Positions 51,296-60,196 of a DNA stretch of 64,000 nucleotides are shown here, one piece after another. A program made the position numbers and the translations under genes. The DNA lies in the NCBI RefSeq assembly GCF_004521915.1, contig NZ_SDKD01000004.1, forward strand, positions 124,001 to 188,000, given 5' to 3'. Below the pieces are notes generated by a model, which was not told the DNA's origin, did no database searches, and saw only the letters and a program-made list of their open reading frames with translations. The DNA comes from Brevibacillus migulae (GTDB lineage: Bacteria > Bacillota > Bacilli > Brevibacillales > Brevibacillaceae). Within the stretch, counting starts at the first letter, position 1; every line of letters starts with the position of its first letter.

Positions 51296-52013
51296 CCGAC
51301 TACCTGTCATGGAGATATTTGGCCCCACCATCCAAGGAGAAGGCATGGTGATCGGGCAAAAAACAATGTTTGTACGTACCGCTGGCTGTGATTATTCGTG
51401 TGCATGGTGTGACTCGGCCTTTACCTGGGACGGCTCGGGAAAGGATGAAGTCCGCATGATGACCGCTGAGGAGATTGTAGCTGAGCTATATCGCACAGGC
51501 GGGGAGACGTTTTCCCATGTGACGGTTTCGGGAGGCAATCCGGCTTTGCTTGCCCATCTCGGCGAATTGATCGCATTGCTGCATGAGCGGGGAATGACCG
51601 TGGCGCTGGAAACGCAGGGCAGCCGCTGGCAGGAGTGGTTTTTGCAGATTGATGATTTGACCCTGTCCCCCAAGCCGCCTAGCTCCACAATGGTGACCAA
51701 TTGGGGAGTGCTGGATGATATCGTGGAGAGACTGTCCCGGCATGAGCGGAATTTCAGCCTCAAAGTGGTGATCTTCGATGAACGGGATCTGGATTATGCG
51801 AAGCAGGTGCGCCGCCGATATCCACAAGCAGCTTTCTTCCTGCAGGCGGGCAATGATGATCTGACGGAAGCTGATCCGCGTGCGTTATTGGATCGGTTGA
51901 TGAATCGCTATCTGTGGCTGGTAGATACCGTGATGGCATCTGCTGAGCTGAAGGACGTGAGAGTGCTTCCGCAGCTGCATGCATGGCTGTGGGGCAACAA
52001 GCGCGGGGTTTAA
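51285..52013 (+). CDS. queE: 7-carboxy-7-deazaguanine synthase (radical SAM)
   Basis: A 242-residue radical SAM enzyme that contracts the ring of CPH4 to CDG. The [4Fe-4S] motif is CDYSCAWC (C35, C39, C42). The N-terminal FGPTIQGEGMVIGQKTMFVR and the glycine loop TVSGGNPAL are typical of QueE. The ATG at 51285 follows GGCAGGAGGAA and lies inside queD. It is the last que gene in the window; queF is not present. Confidence 0.96.
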   Translation: MAANRLPVMEIFGPTIQGEGMVIGQKTMFVRTAGCDYSCAWCDSAFTWDGSGKDEVRMMTAEEIVAELYRTGGETFSHVTVSGGNPALLAHLGELIALLHERGMTVALETQGSRWQEWFLQIDDLTLSPKPPSSTMVTNWGVLDDIVERLSRHERNFSLKVVIFDERDLDYAKQVRRRYPQAAFFLQAGNDDLTEADPRALLDRLMNRYLWLVDTVMASAELKDVRVLPQLHAWLWGNKRGV

Positions 52014-52113
52014 CCAGTATGAATGGGTCGAACCTTTCCGATCCTTTCAAATCGTGGACGTTTATCTTAAAATGAGAGGAAACGACATGTAAGGGACGAG
52101 AGAGGAGACCGCT

Positions 52114-52872
52114 GTGCAACATAAGAACAAGACAGTAGTGAGATCCATGGACATACTCAATCTGTTCATCACTCGACCGGCACTGTCTATTAATGAAATG
52201 GTTGAGCTCTCCAAAATTCCAAAAACCTCCGTGCATCGCATGGTCAAATCGCTGGAGGATATGGGCTTTTTGCAAAAGGATGCGCTAGGGCGCTACTCGC
52301 TTGGCCTGTTATTTTTGCAATTCGGCCAATTGGTAGCAGACCGGCTGGATATACGGCATCTGGCCTTGCCTTTCATGAACCAGCTGCGCGATGAGGTTGG
52401 GGAAGCGGTCAATCTGATCGTAAAGGACGGACAGGATGCCATCTACATTGAAAAGGTCGATACACAGCACCCGGTCCGGATGTATACGAAGATCGGCCGT
52501 CGGGCTCCATTGTACGCAGGAGCGTGTGCCCGTGTCATCCTGGCTTTTCTTCCGGATGAGGAAAGAGAGAAATATCTGGGGGAAATCGAGCTCAGACCGA
52601 TCGGCAAAGGGACGATTACCGAGCATCATACATTGTGTGAAGTGGTAGAGCTGTCGCGGCAGCTCGGGTATACGATCAGCTATTCGGAATTGGAGAATGA
52701 AACGGCCGCGGTGGCTGCGCCAATTTTTGACTACACGGGACGACTGTACGCAGGACTGAGCATCGCAGGGCCGGAGAGCCGGTTTCAGCCGGATCGCTTG
52801 CCCCTTTTGATCGAAAAAGTGAAAGAGACGGCAATCCTTATTTCGCGACAACTCGGCTGGAATGGACAATAG
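52114..52872 (+). CDS. IclR-family regulator of the pyroglutamate operon
   Basis: A 252-residue IclR protein with a winged HTH (INEMVELSKIPKTSVHRMV) and an effector domain (MYTKIGRRAPLYAGACARVIL, VAAPIFDYTGRLYAGLSIAGP). The start is GTG with GAGAGGAGA upstream. It is followed by its own terminator and then by a palindromic operator and the pxp genes on the same strand, so it probably controls them, with pyroglutamate or a related compound as effector (inference). Confidence 0.9.
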   Translation: MQHKNKTVVRSMDILNLFITRPALSINEMVELSKIPKTSVHRMVKSLEDMGFLQKDALGRYSLGLLFLQFGQLVADRLDIRHLALPFMNQLRDEVGEAVNLIVKDGQDAIYIEKVDTQHPVRMYTKIGRRAPLYAGACARVILAFLPDEEREKYLGEIELRPIGKGTITEHHTLCEVVELSRQLGYTISYSELENETAAVAAPIFDYTGRLYAGLSIAGPESRFQPDRLPLLIEKVKETAILISRQLGWNGQ

Positions 52873-52882
52873 TAAGTGAGGT

Positions 52883-52918
52883 TTCCTGACATGAAAAGGT
52901 GTCAGGAATTTTTTTTGC
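52883..52918 (+). terminator. Rho-independent terminator of the IclR gene
   Basis: TTCCTGACA pairs with TGTCAGGAA, followed by eight T. Confidence 0.92.
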
Positions 52919-52993
52919 TTGTCAAACCGAATTCTGAAAAGTATCATTATTCTATCGACCATTAAACGGAATCACAATTCCGAAATTCGGAAT
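52919..52993 (+). promoter_or_regulatory. pxp promoter with palindromic IclR operator
   Basis: TTGTCA (52919-52924) and TATCAT (52942-52947) are spaced 17 bp. Downstream is the perfect palindrome ATTCCGAAATTCGGAAT (52977-52993), overlapped by CGGAAT-N4-ATTCCG (52967-52982). A related CCGAATTCTGAA lies in the spacer. Repeated CGGAAT half-sites fit cooperative IclR binding. Confidence 0.75.
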
Positions 52994-53009
52994 TTTAAGG
53001 AGGGGGCAT

Positions 53010-53771
53010 ATGTACAGAACAGACCTCAATTGTGACATGGGGGAAAGCTTTGGAGCCTATCAGCTGGGGCGAGACGCAGAAATTTTGGCGCATGTCAGCT
53101 CAGCCAATATCGCATGCGGCTTTCACGCCGGCGATCCAGCGACCATGCGCAAGACCGTGCGGCTCGCTTTGCAGCATGGCACGGCCATCGGGGCACATCC
53201 CGGTTTGCCTGATCTCGTTGGCTTTGGCCGCCGAAATATGGACATAACGGCACAGGAAGCGTACGACATGGTGGTCTATCAGATCGGCGCCCTCCAAGCT
53301 TTCGTCCAAGCGGAAGGCGGCAAGCTGCAGCATGTGAAGCCGCATGGGGCGCTTTATAACATGGCTGCCAAACAGCCCGAGCTGGCCAGAGGGATAGCGG
53401 AAGCGGTCTATCGCGTGAACCCGGAGCTGATCTTATTCGGACTGTCCGGCTCCGAGCTGGTGAAGGCAGGACAGTCCATCGGTTTGCGCACTGCCAGCGA
53501 GGTATTTGCCGACCGCACGTATCAGCAGGATGGCTCATTGACCCCGAGACGTGACGAAAATGCCCTGATTACCGATCCCGTACAAGCGGCAGATCAGGTG
53601 ATCGGCATGGTGAAGGACGGAAAGGTACGTAGCCTGCAGGGAGTAGAGGTCCCGCTTGTTGCTGACACGATTTGCATCCACGGCGACGGGGCCCATGCCG
53701 TTGAATTTGCCCGGATCATCAGCGAAAAGCTGAAAGAGGCTGGCGTGGCGATTGTTGCTGTTGGTCAATAA
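53010..53771 (+). CDS. pxpA: 5-oxoprolinase subunit A (LamB/YcsF family)
   Basis: A 253-residue protein. LamB/YcsF motifs are [36 protein letters not shown] and [15 protein letters not shown]. With PxpB and PxpC it forms the bacterial 5-oxoprolinase that opens L-pyroglutamate to L-glutamate using ATP. AAGGAGGGGG precedes the ATG. It is the first structural gene of the operon. Confidence 0.95.
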   Translation: MYRTDLNCDMGESFGAYQLGRDAEILAHVSSANIACGFHAGDPATMRKTVRLALQHGTAIGAHPGLPDLVGFGRRNMDITAQEAYDMVVYQIGALQAFVQAEGGKLQHVKPHGALYNMAAKQPELARGIAEAVYRVNPELILFGLSGSELVKAGQSIGLRTASEVFADRTYQQDGSLTPRRDENALITDPVQAADQVIGMVKDGKVRSLQGVEVPLVADTICIHGDGAHAVEFARIISEKLKEAGVAIVAVGQ

Positions 53772-53791
53772 AAGGAAGAGGGGGAAAGAAA

Positions 53792-54490
53792 ATGCTTACC
53801 TTGATCGGCGTGTTGATAGTCATTGTAGGTTTCGCATTGCGGTTTAATCCTTTGATTGTGGTGACGGTAGCGGGGATTGCGACCGGTTTGGCCGGACAGC
53901 TTTCCATGGAAAAAATCCTGACGACGTTTGGGGAGTCATTTGTCAACAATCGGTATTTATCGCTTTTCATTTTAACTCTTCCCATTATCGGACTCCTGGA
54001 GCGTTATGGACTGAAGAAGCAGGCGCAGGCATTGATCAGTAAAGTGGCGGTCGCTACCACCGGACGTTTGCTGATGGTATACCTCTTCATCCGGGAAGCC
54101 GCCGCTGCAGTTGGTTTGACAGCAATTGGCGGCCATGCCCAAATGGTACGTCCGCTGGTGTCTCCCATGGCCGAAGCGGCAGCAGAAAACAAATACGGTA
54201 ATTTGACAGAGAAGGTGCGCAACCGGATTAAATCAATGTCGGCAGCCACTGATAACGTCGGCTTGTTTTTCGGGGAAGACATCTTCATTGCGTTTGGGGC
54301 GATTTTGCTGATGAAAGGCGTGTATGAGGAAAACGGAATCGTCGTTGAACCGATCCATATGGCTTTGTGGGGCATCCCAACGGCTATCGCAGCCTTTATC
54401 ATCCATGGGGTAAGGCTCTATTTACTGGATAAAAAGCTGCAGAAGGAAGCCGCGGCTAACGATAACTCCAATCAGAACAAAAGTGCCTAG
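53792..54490 (+). CDS. DUF969 membrane protein, candidate 5-oxoproline transporter subunit
   Basis: A 232-residue polytopic protein of family DUF969 with about six hydrophobic segments and the conserved block FIREAAAAVGLTAIGGHAQM and MSAATDNVGLFFGEDIF. It always tends to occur beside a DUF979 gene, as here. No transport activity is formally assigned in my knowledge; location between pxpA and pcp in a pyroglutamate operon suggests that the pair imports 5-oxoproline or pyroglutamyl peptides. GGAAGAGGGGGAA precedes the ATG. Confidence 0.88.
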   Translation: MLTLIGVLIVIVGFALRFNPLIVVTVAGIATGLAGQLSMEKILTTFGESFVNNRYLSLFILTLPIIGLLERYGLKKQAQALISKVAVATTGRLLMVYLFIREAAAAVGLTAIGGHAQMVRPLVSPMAEAAAENKYGNLTEKVRNRIKSMSAATDNVGLFFGEDIFIAFGAILLMKGVYEENGIVVEPIHMALWGIPTAIAAFIIHGVRLYLLDKKLQKEAAANDNSNQNKSA

Positions 54491-54508
54491 GAGAGGGAGT
54501 GACACAAG

Positions 54509-55459
54509 ATGATCATCAATTTGGAATATGTCTATTATATCGCTGGGCTTTTCATGGGCTTTATCGCCTTTCTATCTTTTCGTGACACAACCAATCCGAA
54601 GCGGTTTTTAACGGGTACCTTCTGGGGACTGTTCGCGATCTCCTTTTTATTCGGAAAACTGATTCCGCCGATGATCATGGGCGTACTTGTAATTGCCATG
54701 GCATTGATTGCCGGGATCGGCGGGGTACGCATGGGCAAGCATGAGCAAGCATCTGAGGAGCAGCAAGAGGCAAGTGCGCGCAAGATGGGCAACAAGCTAT
54801 TCATTCCAGCACTCTTGATTCCGGTGGTAACGATCGTGTGCAGCCTCGGTTTGAAAAATGTGCAGATCGGCGGCCTGTACCTGTTGGATAGTAAAAATGT
54901 AACGTTGGTTAGCCTTGGCGTCGCATGCGTAGTCGCACTGATCGTAGCGCTCTCGATCACCAAATCCAAGCCAGTACAGTCGGTGAAAGAATCCCGTCGT
55001 CTGATCGACGCAATCGGGTGGGCATCGGTACTTCCGCAAATGCTGGCTACGCTTGGCGGATTGTTTGCCGCAGCGGGAGTTGGAAAGGTCATTTCCGAGC
55101 TGGTCAGTTCCGCGATTCCGGTGGACAACAAGTTTTTGGTCGTCGTTGCCTATGTCGTTGGGATGGCGTTGTTCACGATGGTGATGGGGAACGCGTTTGC
55201 TGCCTTCCCTGTGATGACAGCGGGGATCGGGATCCCGCTTATCCTTCAAATGCATGGTGGTGATGCGGCGGTCATGGCGGCGATTGCGATGTATTCCGGC
55301 TATTGCGGTACACTCCTGACTCCAATGGCGGCCAACTTCAATATCGTGCCGGCGGCGCTGTTGGATTTGCCGAAATATGATGTCATCAAGGCACAGGTGC
55401 CGACAGCGCTCATCCTCCTGACTGTTAACGTCTTTTTGATGTATTTCTTGGTGTTCTAG
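54509..55459 (+). CDS. DUF979 membrane protein, candidate 5-oxoproline transporter subunit
   Basis: A 316-residue polytopic protein of family DUF979 with about nine hydrophobic segments. Conserved parts include YYIAGLFMGFIAFLSFRDT at the N-terminus, MGNAFAAFPVMTAGIGIPL, and YSGYCGTLLTPMAANFNIVP, which resembles the discontinuous transport-helix motifs of secondary carriers. It lies 18 nt after the DUF969 gene and before pcp, so the two probably form one permease. GAGAGGGAGTG precedes the ATG. Confidence 0.88.
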   Translation: MIINLEYVYYIAGLFMGFIAFLSFRDTTNPKRFLTGTFWGLFAISFLFGKLIPPMIMGVLVIAMALIAGIGGVRMGKHEQASEEQQEASARKMGNKLFIPALLIPVVTIVCSLGLKNVQIGGLYLLDSKNVTLVSLGVACVVALIVALSITKSKPVQSVKESRRLIDAIGWASVLPQMLATLGGLFAAAGVGKVISELVSSAIPVDNKFLVVVAYVVGMALFTMVMGNAFAAFPVMTAGIGIPLILQMHGGDAAVMAAIAMYSGYCGTLLTPMAANFNIVPAALLDLPKYDVIKAQVPTALILLTVNVFLMYFLVF

Positions 55460-55481
55460 TACGTACGAGGGAGGGATATGA

Positions 55482-56129
55482 ATGGCTAAAGTACTGCTCA
55501 CGGGTTTTGATCCCTTTGGTGGGAGCGATGTCAATCCTGCCTGGGAAGCGGTGAAAAGCTTCGAAAGCAAAGCGGTTGCCGGTGTGGAACTCGTTATTCA
55601 AATGATACCGACCGTCTTTCATAAATCGATTCAAACATTGGAAGCAACCATTGCGCGAGAAAAGCCGGACATCGTGATCTGCGTCGGTCAGGCTGGCGGC
55701 CGAACCGATATCACGGTGGAGCGGGTCGCGATTAATGTGGATGATGCTCGCATTCCTGACAATGAAGGAAATCAGCCAATCGATGTGCCGATCTATGCGG
55801 ACGGCCCAGCCGCCTACTGGTCCACGCTGCCGATCAAGGCGATCGTCAACAACCTGAGAAAAGCGGGCATTCCCGCATCGGTCTCGCAAACGGCAGGAAC
55901 CTTTGTCTGCAATCATCTGTTTTACGGCTTGGCGCACTTGATCGCCACCAAGTATCCGCGAGTGCGGGGCGGCTTCATCCATATCCCCTATTTGCCGCAG
56001 CAGGCTGCCCAACTGCCGAATGCACCAAGCATGGGCGTGGCGCAGGTGATCGAGGCATTGGAGGTAGCTGTGACAACTTCCGTCTCCTGCGAGCGGGACA
56101 TTGTGATGGCGGATGGCCAAATCAGCTGA
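55482..56129 (+). CDS. pcp: Pyroglutamyl-peptidase I
   Basis: A 215-residue C15-family cysteine peptidase that removes N-terminal pyroglutamate from peptides in the cytoplasm. The catalytic triad is E80 (DITVERVAIN), C143 (TFVCNHLFYG) and H167 (GGFIHIPYLP). It supplies 5-oxoproline to the PxpABC enzyme encoded on both sides. GAGGGAGGG precedes the ATG. Confidence 0.96.
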   Translation: MAKVLLTGFDPFGGSDVNPAWEAVKSFESKAVAGVELVIQMIPTVFHKSIQTLEATIAREKPDIVICVGQAGGRTDITVERVAINVDDARIPDNEGNQPIDVPIYADGPAAYWSTLPIKAIVNNLRKAGIPASVSQTAGTFVCNHLFYGLAHLIATKYPRVRGGFIHIPYLPQQAAQLPNAPSMGVAQVIEALEVAVTTSVSCERDIVMADGQIS

Positions 56130-56177
56130 GAAGATCCAGGAATGAGAACAGCATCCTTGCAAATCGGAGGAAGGCGG

Positions 56178-56942
56178 GTGACACGCATGACAAACAATAA
56201 GTATAACAGGCAGCCTGATGTGACCTGCCATCCTCTGGGGGATGCTGCCGCTACGATAGAATTTGCACGCCGGATCGATCCGGCAGCCCACGAGCAGGTC
56301 AGGGCGCTGGTCCGTCATCTGGAAGAATGCCGATTTCCTGGGATGATCGAATACGTGCCCTCTTTTTCGAGTGTGACCGTATTCTACGATCCGAGGGAAG
56401 TAAAGCGACAATGGCAAACGGATGAAAACGGGGAGGCGCGCACAGCTTTTCAACTCGTATCTGAATGGCTGATGAGGGCAGTTGCCGCACCTGCGGAAGC
56501 AAAGCGACAAGCCCCCCGCATCGTGGAGGTGCCGGTATGCTATGGCGGAGAGTACGGGCCGGATTTGGGCTACGTTGCCGAATCTCATGGCTTGACGGAA
56601 AAGGAAGTCATCCAGATTCATAGCGCTGCAGCATACACGGTTTACATGATCGGCTTTGCCCCAGGCTTTCCGTATTTGGGCGGCATGTCGGAGAGGATCG
56701 CGACCCCCCGACGTTCCAATCCGCGTCTGACCATACCGGCAGGATCGGTGGGCATTGGCGGGCAGCAGACCGGGATTTATCCCATCGAGACACCGGGCGG
56801 CTGGCAAGTGATCGGCAGGACGCCGGTTCGCCTGTTCCAGCCGGAAAAGCATCCGCCCAGCTTGCTGATGGCGGGAGATGTCATCCGGTTTATCCCGATC
56901 ACTCCAGAGGAGTATCAGGCTTATGAGGAGGAGGGGCAATGA
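56178..56942 (+). CDS. pxpB: 5-oxoprolinase subunit B (KipI family)
   Basis: A 254-residue KipI/allophanate-hydrolase-like protein. Motifs are HPLGDAAATIEF near the N-terminus, VEVPVCYGGEYGPDLGYVA, and the C-terminal MIGFAPGFPYLGGM with IPAGSVGIGGQQTGIYPIETPG. GTG 56178 lies 6 nt after GGAGGA; ATG 56187 and ATG 56142 are alternatives with poorer spacing. In B. subtilis KipI also inhibits kinase A, but here the pcp/pxpA/pxpC company points to 5-oxoprolinase. The stop overlaps the pxpC start (ATGA). Confidence 0.93.
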   Translation: MTRMTNNKYNRQPDVTCHPLGDAAATIEFARRIDPAAHEQVRALVRHLEECRFPGMIEYVPSFSSVTVFYDPREVKRQWQTDENGEARTAFQLVSEWLMRAVAAPAEAKRQAPRIVEVPVCYGGEYGPDLGYVAESHGLTEKEVIQIHSAAAYTVYMIGFAPGFPYLGGMSERIATPRRSNPRLTIPAGSVGIGGQQTGIYPIETPGGWQVIGRTPVRLFQPEKHPPSLLMAGDVIRFIPITPEEYQAYEEEGQ

Positions 56943-57949
56943 GCATACAAATCATACGCCCTGGACTCCTCACCAGCTTGCAGGATTTGGGGCGAATCGG
57001 CTATCAAAAGTACGGAGTGATCGCCAGCGGCGGGATGGACCCATTTGCGCTGCGCTTGGCCAATCTGTTGGTGGGCAATGAAGAGGGCGAGGCTGTGCTG
57101 GAAATCACGTTGATGGGTCCGACGCTGCTGGTCGAACAGGATGTGCTGATCGCACTGACAGGCGGGGACACGGCGGCAAGAATAGGAGATGCCGAGTTAC
57201 CGATGTGGCGGCCTGTTTTTGTGAAAAAGGGCAGCGTGATCACCTTTGGCGGCTGCCGCAACGGATGCCGTACGTATATGGCGGTAGCAGGAGGCTTTGC
57301 CGTTCCTCGCGTGCTGGGCAGCAAAAGTACGTATTTGCGCGCCAAAATTGGCGGGTATCAGGGCAGAGCGTTGGCTGTGGACGATGTGCTGGCCATTGGC
57401 GAGCCTTCTGATGTAGGCAAGCTTTTTGCGAAACGGCTCAAGGAGCGAGCAAACGATTCCGCGCACGCGGCGCCCCATTGGGGGATCACAGCAGAGCTGC
57501 TGCAGTTTTATGGGGAGCGTTCGGTGAGAGTCATTCAGGGACGTCATTTTTCTCTGTTTACGGAAGAAAGCCGGCGTGACTTGTTTCAGCAATCCTTTGT
57601 TATTACCCCCCAGTCGGACCGCATGGGCTATCGGCTGACAGGACCCGTTCTTCAGCTTGCCGAGCAAGAGGAGGTGCTGTCTGAAGCCATATCGCCGGGC
57701 ACGATCCAGGTTCCCTCCGAGGGGAATCCAATCCTGCTGATGGCGGACCGGCAAACGACCGGAGGCTATCCGCGGATTGCGCAGGTTGTCAGTGTCGACA
57801 TCCCGGTGGTTGCCCAGTGCAAGCCAGGGGATCGCATTCGCTTTCGGGAGATATCGCTTGCCGAAGCGGAAGAGCTGTACTTGGCGAGGGAACAGGAGAT
57901 CAAGGACTTGAAAGCGGGCATCGAGTTGAAAATGCGGTCTTCCTTATAG
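56939..57949 (+). CDS. pxpC: 5-oxoprolinase subunit C (KipA/biotin-dependent-carboxylase-like)
   Basis: A 336-residue protein. Motifs are IIRPGLLTSLQDLGRIGYQKYGV at the N-terminal side, ASGGMDPFALRLANLLVGN, and the C-terminal PSEGNPILLMADRQTTGGYPRI. It is the third subunit of the ATP-dependent 5-oxoprolinase, coupled by ATGA overlap to pxpB. It is the last gene of the operon, and a terminator follows. Confidence 0.94.
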   Translation: MSIQIIRPGLLTSLQDLGRIGYQKYGVIASGGMDPFALRLANLLVGNEEGEAVLEITLMGPTLLVEQDVLIALTGGDTAARIGDAELPMWRPVFVKKGSVITFGGCRNGCRTYMAVAGGFAVPRVLGSKSTYLRAKIGGYQGRALAVDDVLAIGEPSDVGKLFAKRLKERANDSAHAAPHWGITAELLQFYGERSVRVIQGRHFSLFTEESRRDLFQQSFVITPQSDRMGYRLTGPVLQLAEQEEVLSEAISPGTIQVPSEGNPILLMADRQTTGGYPRIAQVVSVDIPVVAQCKPGDRIRFREISLAEAEELYLAREQEIKDLKAGIELKMRSSL

Positions 57950-57982
57950 CATCGATATGAATCATATCGTCTTACAACTGAG

Positions 57983-58012
57983 AAAGCGGCCATTCATGTG
58001 GCCGCTTTTTTT
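57983..58012 (+). terminator. Rho-independent terminator of the pyroglutamate operon
   Basis: AAAGCGGCCA pairs with TGGCCGCTTT, followed by a long T-run. Confidence 0.92.
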
Positions 58013-58076
58013 CGTGGATTTTTCGCAACAGTGCTGCCAAGGCGCACCGTCAAGCTGCTGCGAAGCCAGGTTTTCA

Positions 58077-58094
58077 AATGAGAAAACTCTCATT
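58077..58094 (+). promoter_or_regulatory. ATGAGA/TCTCAT inverted repeat before the YkoG-like gene
   Basis: AATGAGAAAACTCTCATT carries two inverted TCTCAT boxes. The same box occurs twice, as direct repeats, before the second PepSY gene (60793-60810), which suggests that the response regulator binds both promoters. Confidence 0.45.
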
Positions 58095-58156
58095 TTGCAG
58101 CAATTGCCATTTTCCATACAGCATGAAACAATGATCGTATACGCAGAGGAGAGATC

Positions 58157-58846
58157 ATGATGAACCATGCGAACATTTTAATCATCGAGGATGAAAGAAA
58201 AATCGCCCGGTTTCTGAAGCTCGAATTGGAATATGAAGGCTATGAAGTGGCGATCGCAGAGGATGGTGTTGCCGGCCTGGAGGCTTATACAGGGGGCAGC
58301 TGGGATATCGTCCTTTTAGACGTGATGCTTCCGAGGCTGAATGGGATGGAAGTGCTTCGCCGCATCCGCCTATCCGGCAGTGCAGTGCCTGTCATCCTGT
58401 TAACGGCGAGGGATTCGCTTCCAGATAAAGTGAGCGGGCTGGATTCAGGAGCCAATGATTATATTACCAAGCCTTTTGCCATCGAGGAGCTGCTCGCGAG
58501 AATTCGCGCTTGCTTGCGGATGTCACAGATGATGAAAGCTGACAATGAGCTTTTGAAAATGGGAGACTTGTTCGTTGACGAAAAAACGAGGGTGGTCAAA
58601 CGGGGGGAAAGTCAAATCGAATTGACTCCTCGAGAATTCGATTTGCTCGTCTACCTGATGAAGCACGCGAACCAGGTTCTTCATCGGGAACAGCTGCTGT
58701 CGCAGGTGTGGGGCTTTGACTATTTCGGCGACACCAATGTGGTCGATGTGTATATTCGTTATTTACGCAAGAAGCTGGACTATCCATTCGATTCCCCTCC
58801 GCTCATCCATACGGTGCGGGGAGTCGGCTATGTATTGAAGGAGTAG
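58157..58846 (+). CDS. OmpR-family response regulator (YkoG-like)
   Basis: A 229-residue regulator with a receiver (acidic pair in IIEDERK, phospho-acceptor D55 in VLLDVMLPRLNG, K in YITKPFAIEE) and a C-terminal winged helix (EFDLLVYLMKHANQVLHREQLL, RGVGYVL). The kinase gene starts 7 nt after it. Two PepSY genes follow, the same set as B. subtilis ykoG-ykoH-ykoI-ykoJ. GAGGAGAG precedes the ATG pair. Confidence 0.92.
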   Translation: MMNHANILIIEDERKIARFLKLELEYEGYEVAIAEDGVAGLEAYTGGSWDIVLLDVMLPRLNGMEVLRRIRLSGSAVPVILLTARDSLPDKVSGLDSGANDYITKPFAIEELLARIRACLRMSQMMKADNELLKMGDLFVDEKTRVVKRGESQIELTPREFDLLVYLMKHANQVLHREQLLSQVWGFDYFGDTNVVDVYIRYLRKKLDYPFDSPPLIHTVRGVGYVLKE

Positions 58847-58852
58847 CGCACC

Positions 58853-60196
58853 ATGAATATTCGCAATAAGATCCATCTGTTTTCGACGGTATGGCTGGTC
58901 ATGATCGTCTTGGCCATTAACGCCTCTATCTACTGGCTCTTTTACAAACAGACGACGGAACAGGAGCTGGATCGGGTGCAATTGCAGGCGGAAAGCATCG
59001 CGGAAAGGCTGCGTCCGGCTGACCATACGATTAACCCAGCGGATATGCTGCGGGCATTTTTGCCGCCAAATGGAATGATCCGCGTGATCGATGAAAAGTC
59101 CGGTTCGATCATGACCGCCGCGAAGGAAGCTGATTTTGCTGACTTGCCGCCGCAGTATCACGATGGGCAAGTGGTACGGCTGGATAAAAGGGAAGGCGCC
59201 CTTTATGCCATCGCGCAGGTTCCTTTGATTTGGCAGGATGGGAGCGTCGTATCATTGGAAGTCACGGCCAGCCTGCTTGCGGTGCAAGACACGCTAAACA
59301 TGCTGCAGGTCGTGCTGCTCCTCGCCTCCCTGGTCGTTCTGATTCCCTCCTTTCTGGCAGGGCGCATGCTTGGCAATGTCATGCTTCGTCCGATCACTGC
59401 CATGATTCAGACGATGGAGGAGATTCAGAAAAAGGGGACGTTTAAAAAGCTTGTCTTGCAGGACCAGTCCAAGGACGAGTTGTATCATTTGGGAAACGCG
59501 TTTAACCGCATGATCGACCGATTGCAGGATAGCTTTGACAAGCAGCAGCAATTCGTCTCGGATGCCTCCCATGAACTGAAAACGCCGCTTACCGTCCTTG
59601 AAGGGTATGCCACCATGCTGAAGCGCTGGGGGCTGAAGAAGCCCGAAGTGCTGGAGGAGTCCGTAGAAGCCATCTATGCGGAAGCTGTGCGCATGAAAAA
59701 CATGACCAGGCAATTGCTAATGCTGGCAAATCCGGATGCACAGACGAGTTTGACGCTTTCGCAGCTTGATCTGGTGTCGCTGTGTGAGGAAACGAGCAAA
59801 TGGATGAGGCAGACGTATGAAAGGCACATACAGACAGAGACTGCAAGATCGGAAATCATGCTTCAGGCAGACGAGCAAAAGCTGAAGCAGCTGCTGGTGA
59901 TCCTGCTTGATAATGCACTCAAATACAGCAGCGCACCGGTCATGATTCAGATCTCGGAAACAGCGTATGAAGTCAGCTTTTCCGTCCGGGATGAAGGCAT
60001 CGGTGTCCCGCAGGAAGACCTGCCTCACATTTTCGATCGGTTTTACCGGGTGGATAAAGCGCGGGCACGAGAGACAGGCGGAAGCGGATTGGGCTTGTCG
60101 ATTGCGAAGCGGATCGTCGAAGCCCACGGTGGCCGGATCGAGGTTTTCAGCGAGGAAGGAAAAGGTTCACGCTTTACCGTGACATTGCCCAGATGA
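58853..60196 (+). CDS. HAMP sensor histidine kinase (YkoH/ArlS-like)
   Basis: A 447-residue membrane kinase. It has TM1 (about 10-30), an extracellular domain of about 120 residues, TM2 (about 150-175), HAMP (176-235), HisKA ([20 protein letters not shown]) and HATPase ([12 protein letters not shown]-box, [25 protein letters not shown]). The signal is unknown; neighbouring exported PepSY proteins may sense or modulate it. GGAGTAG precedes the ATG, and the stop overlaps the next ATG. Confidence 0.93.
   Translation: MNIRNKIHLFSTVWLVMIVLAINASIYWLFYKQTTEQELDRVQLQAESIAERLRPADHTINPADMLRAFLPPNGMIRVIDEKSGSIMTAAKEADFADLPPQYHDGQVVRLDKREGALYAIAQVPLIWQDGSVVSLEVTASLLAVQDTLNMLQVVLLLASLVVLIPSFLAGRMLGNVMLRPITAMIQTMEEIQKKGTFKKLVLQDQSKDELYHLGNAFNRMIDRLQDSFDKQQQFVSDASHELKTPLTVLEGYATMLKRWGLKKPEVLEESVEAIYAEAVRMKNMTRQLLMLANPDAQTSLTLSQLDLVSLCEETSKWMRQTYERHIQTETARSEIMLQADEQKLKQLLVILLDNALKYSSAPVMIQISETAYEVSFSVRDEGIGVPQEDLPHIFDRFYRVDKARARETGGSGLGLSIAKRIVEAHGGRIEVFSEEGKGSRFTVTLPR

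Noticed and set aside
55425..56939. 504-codon open frame on - across pcp and pxpB
   Set aside because: Shadow of two well-supported genes with catalytic residues on +.
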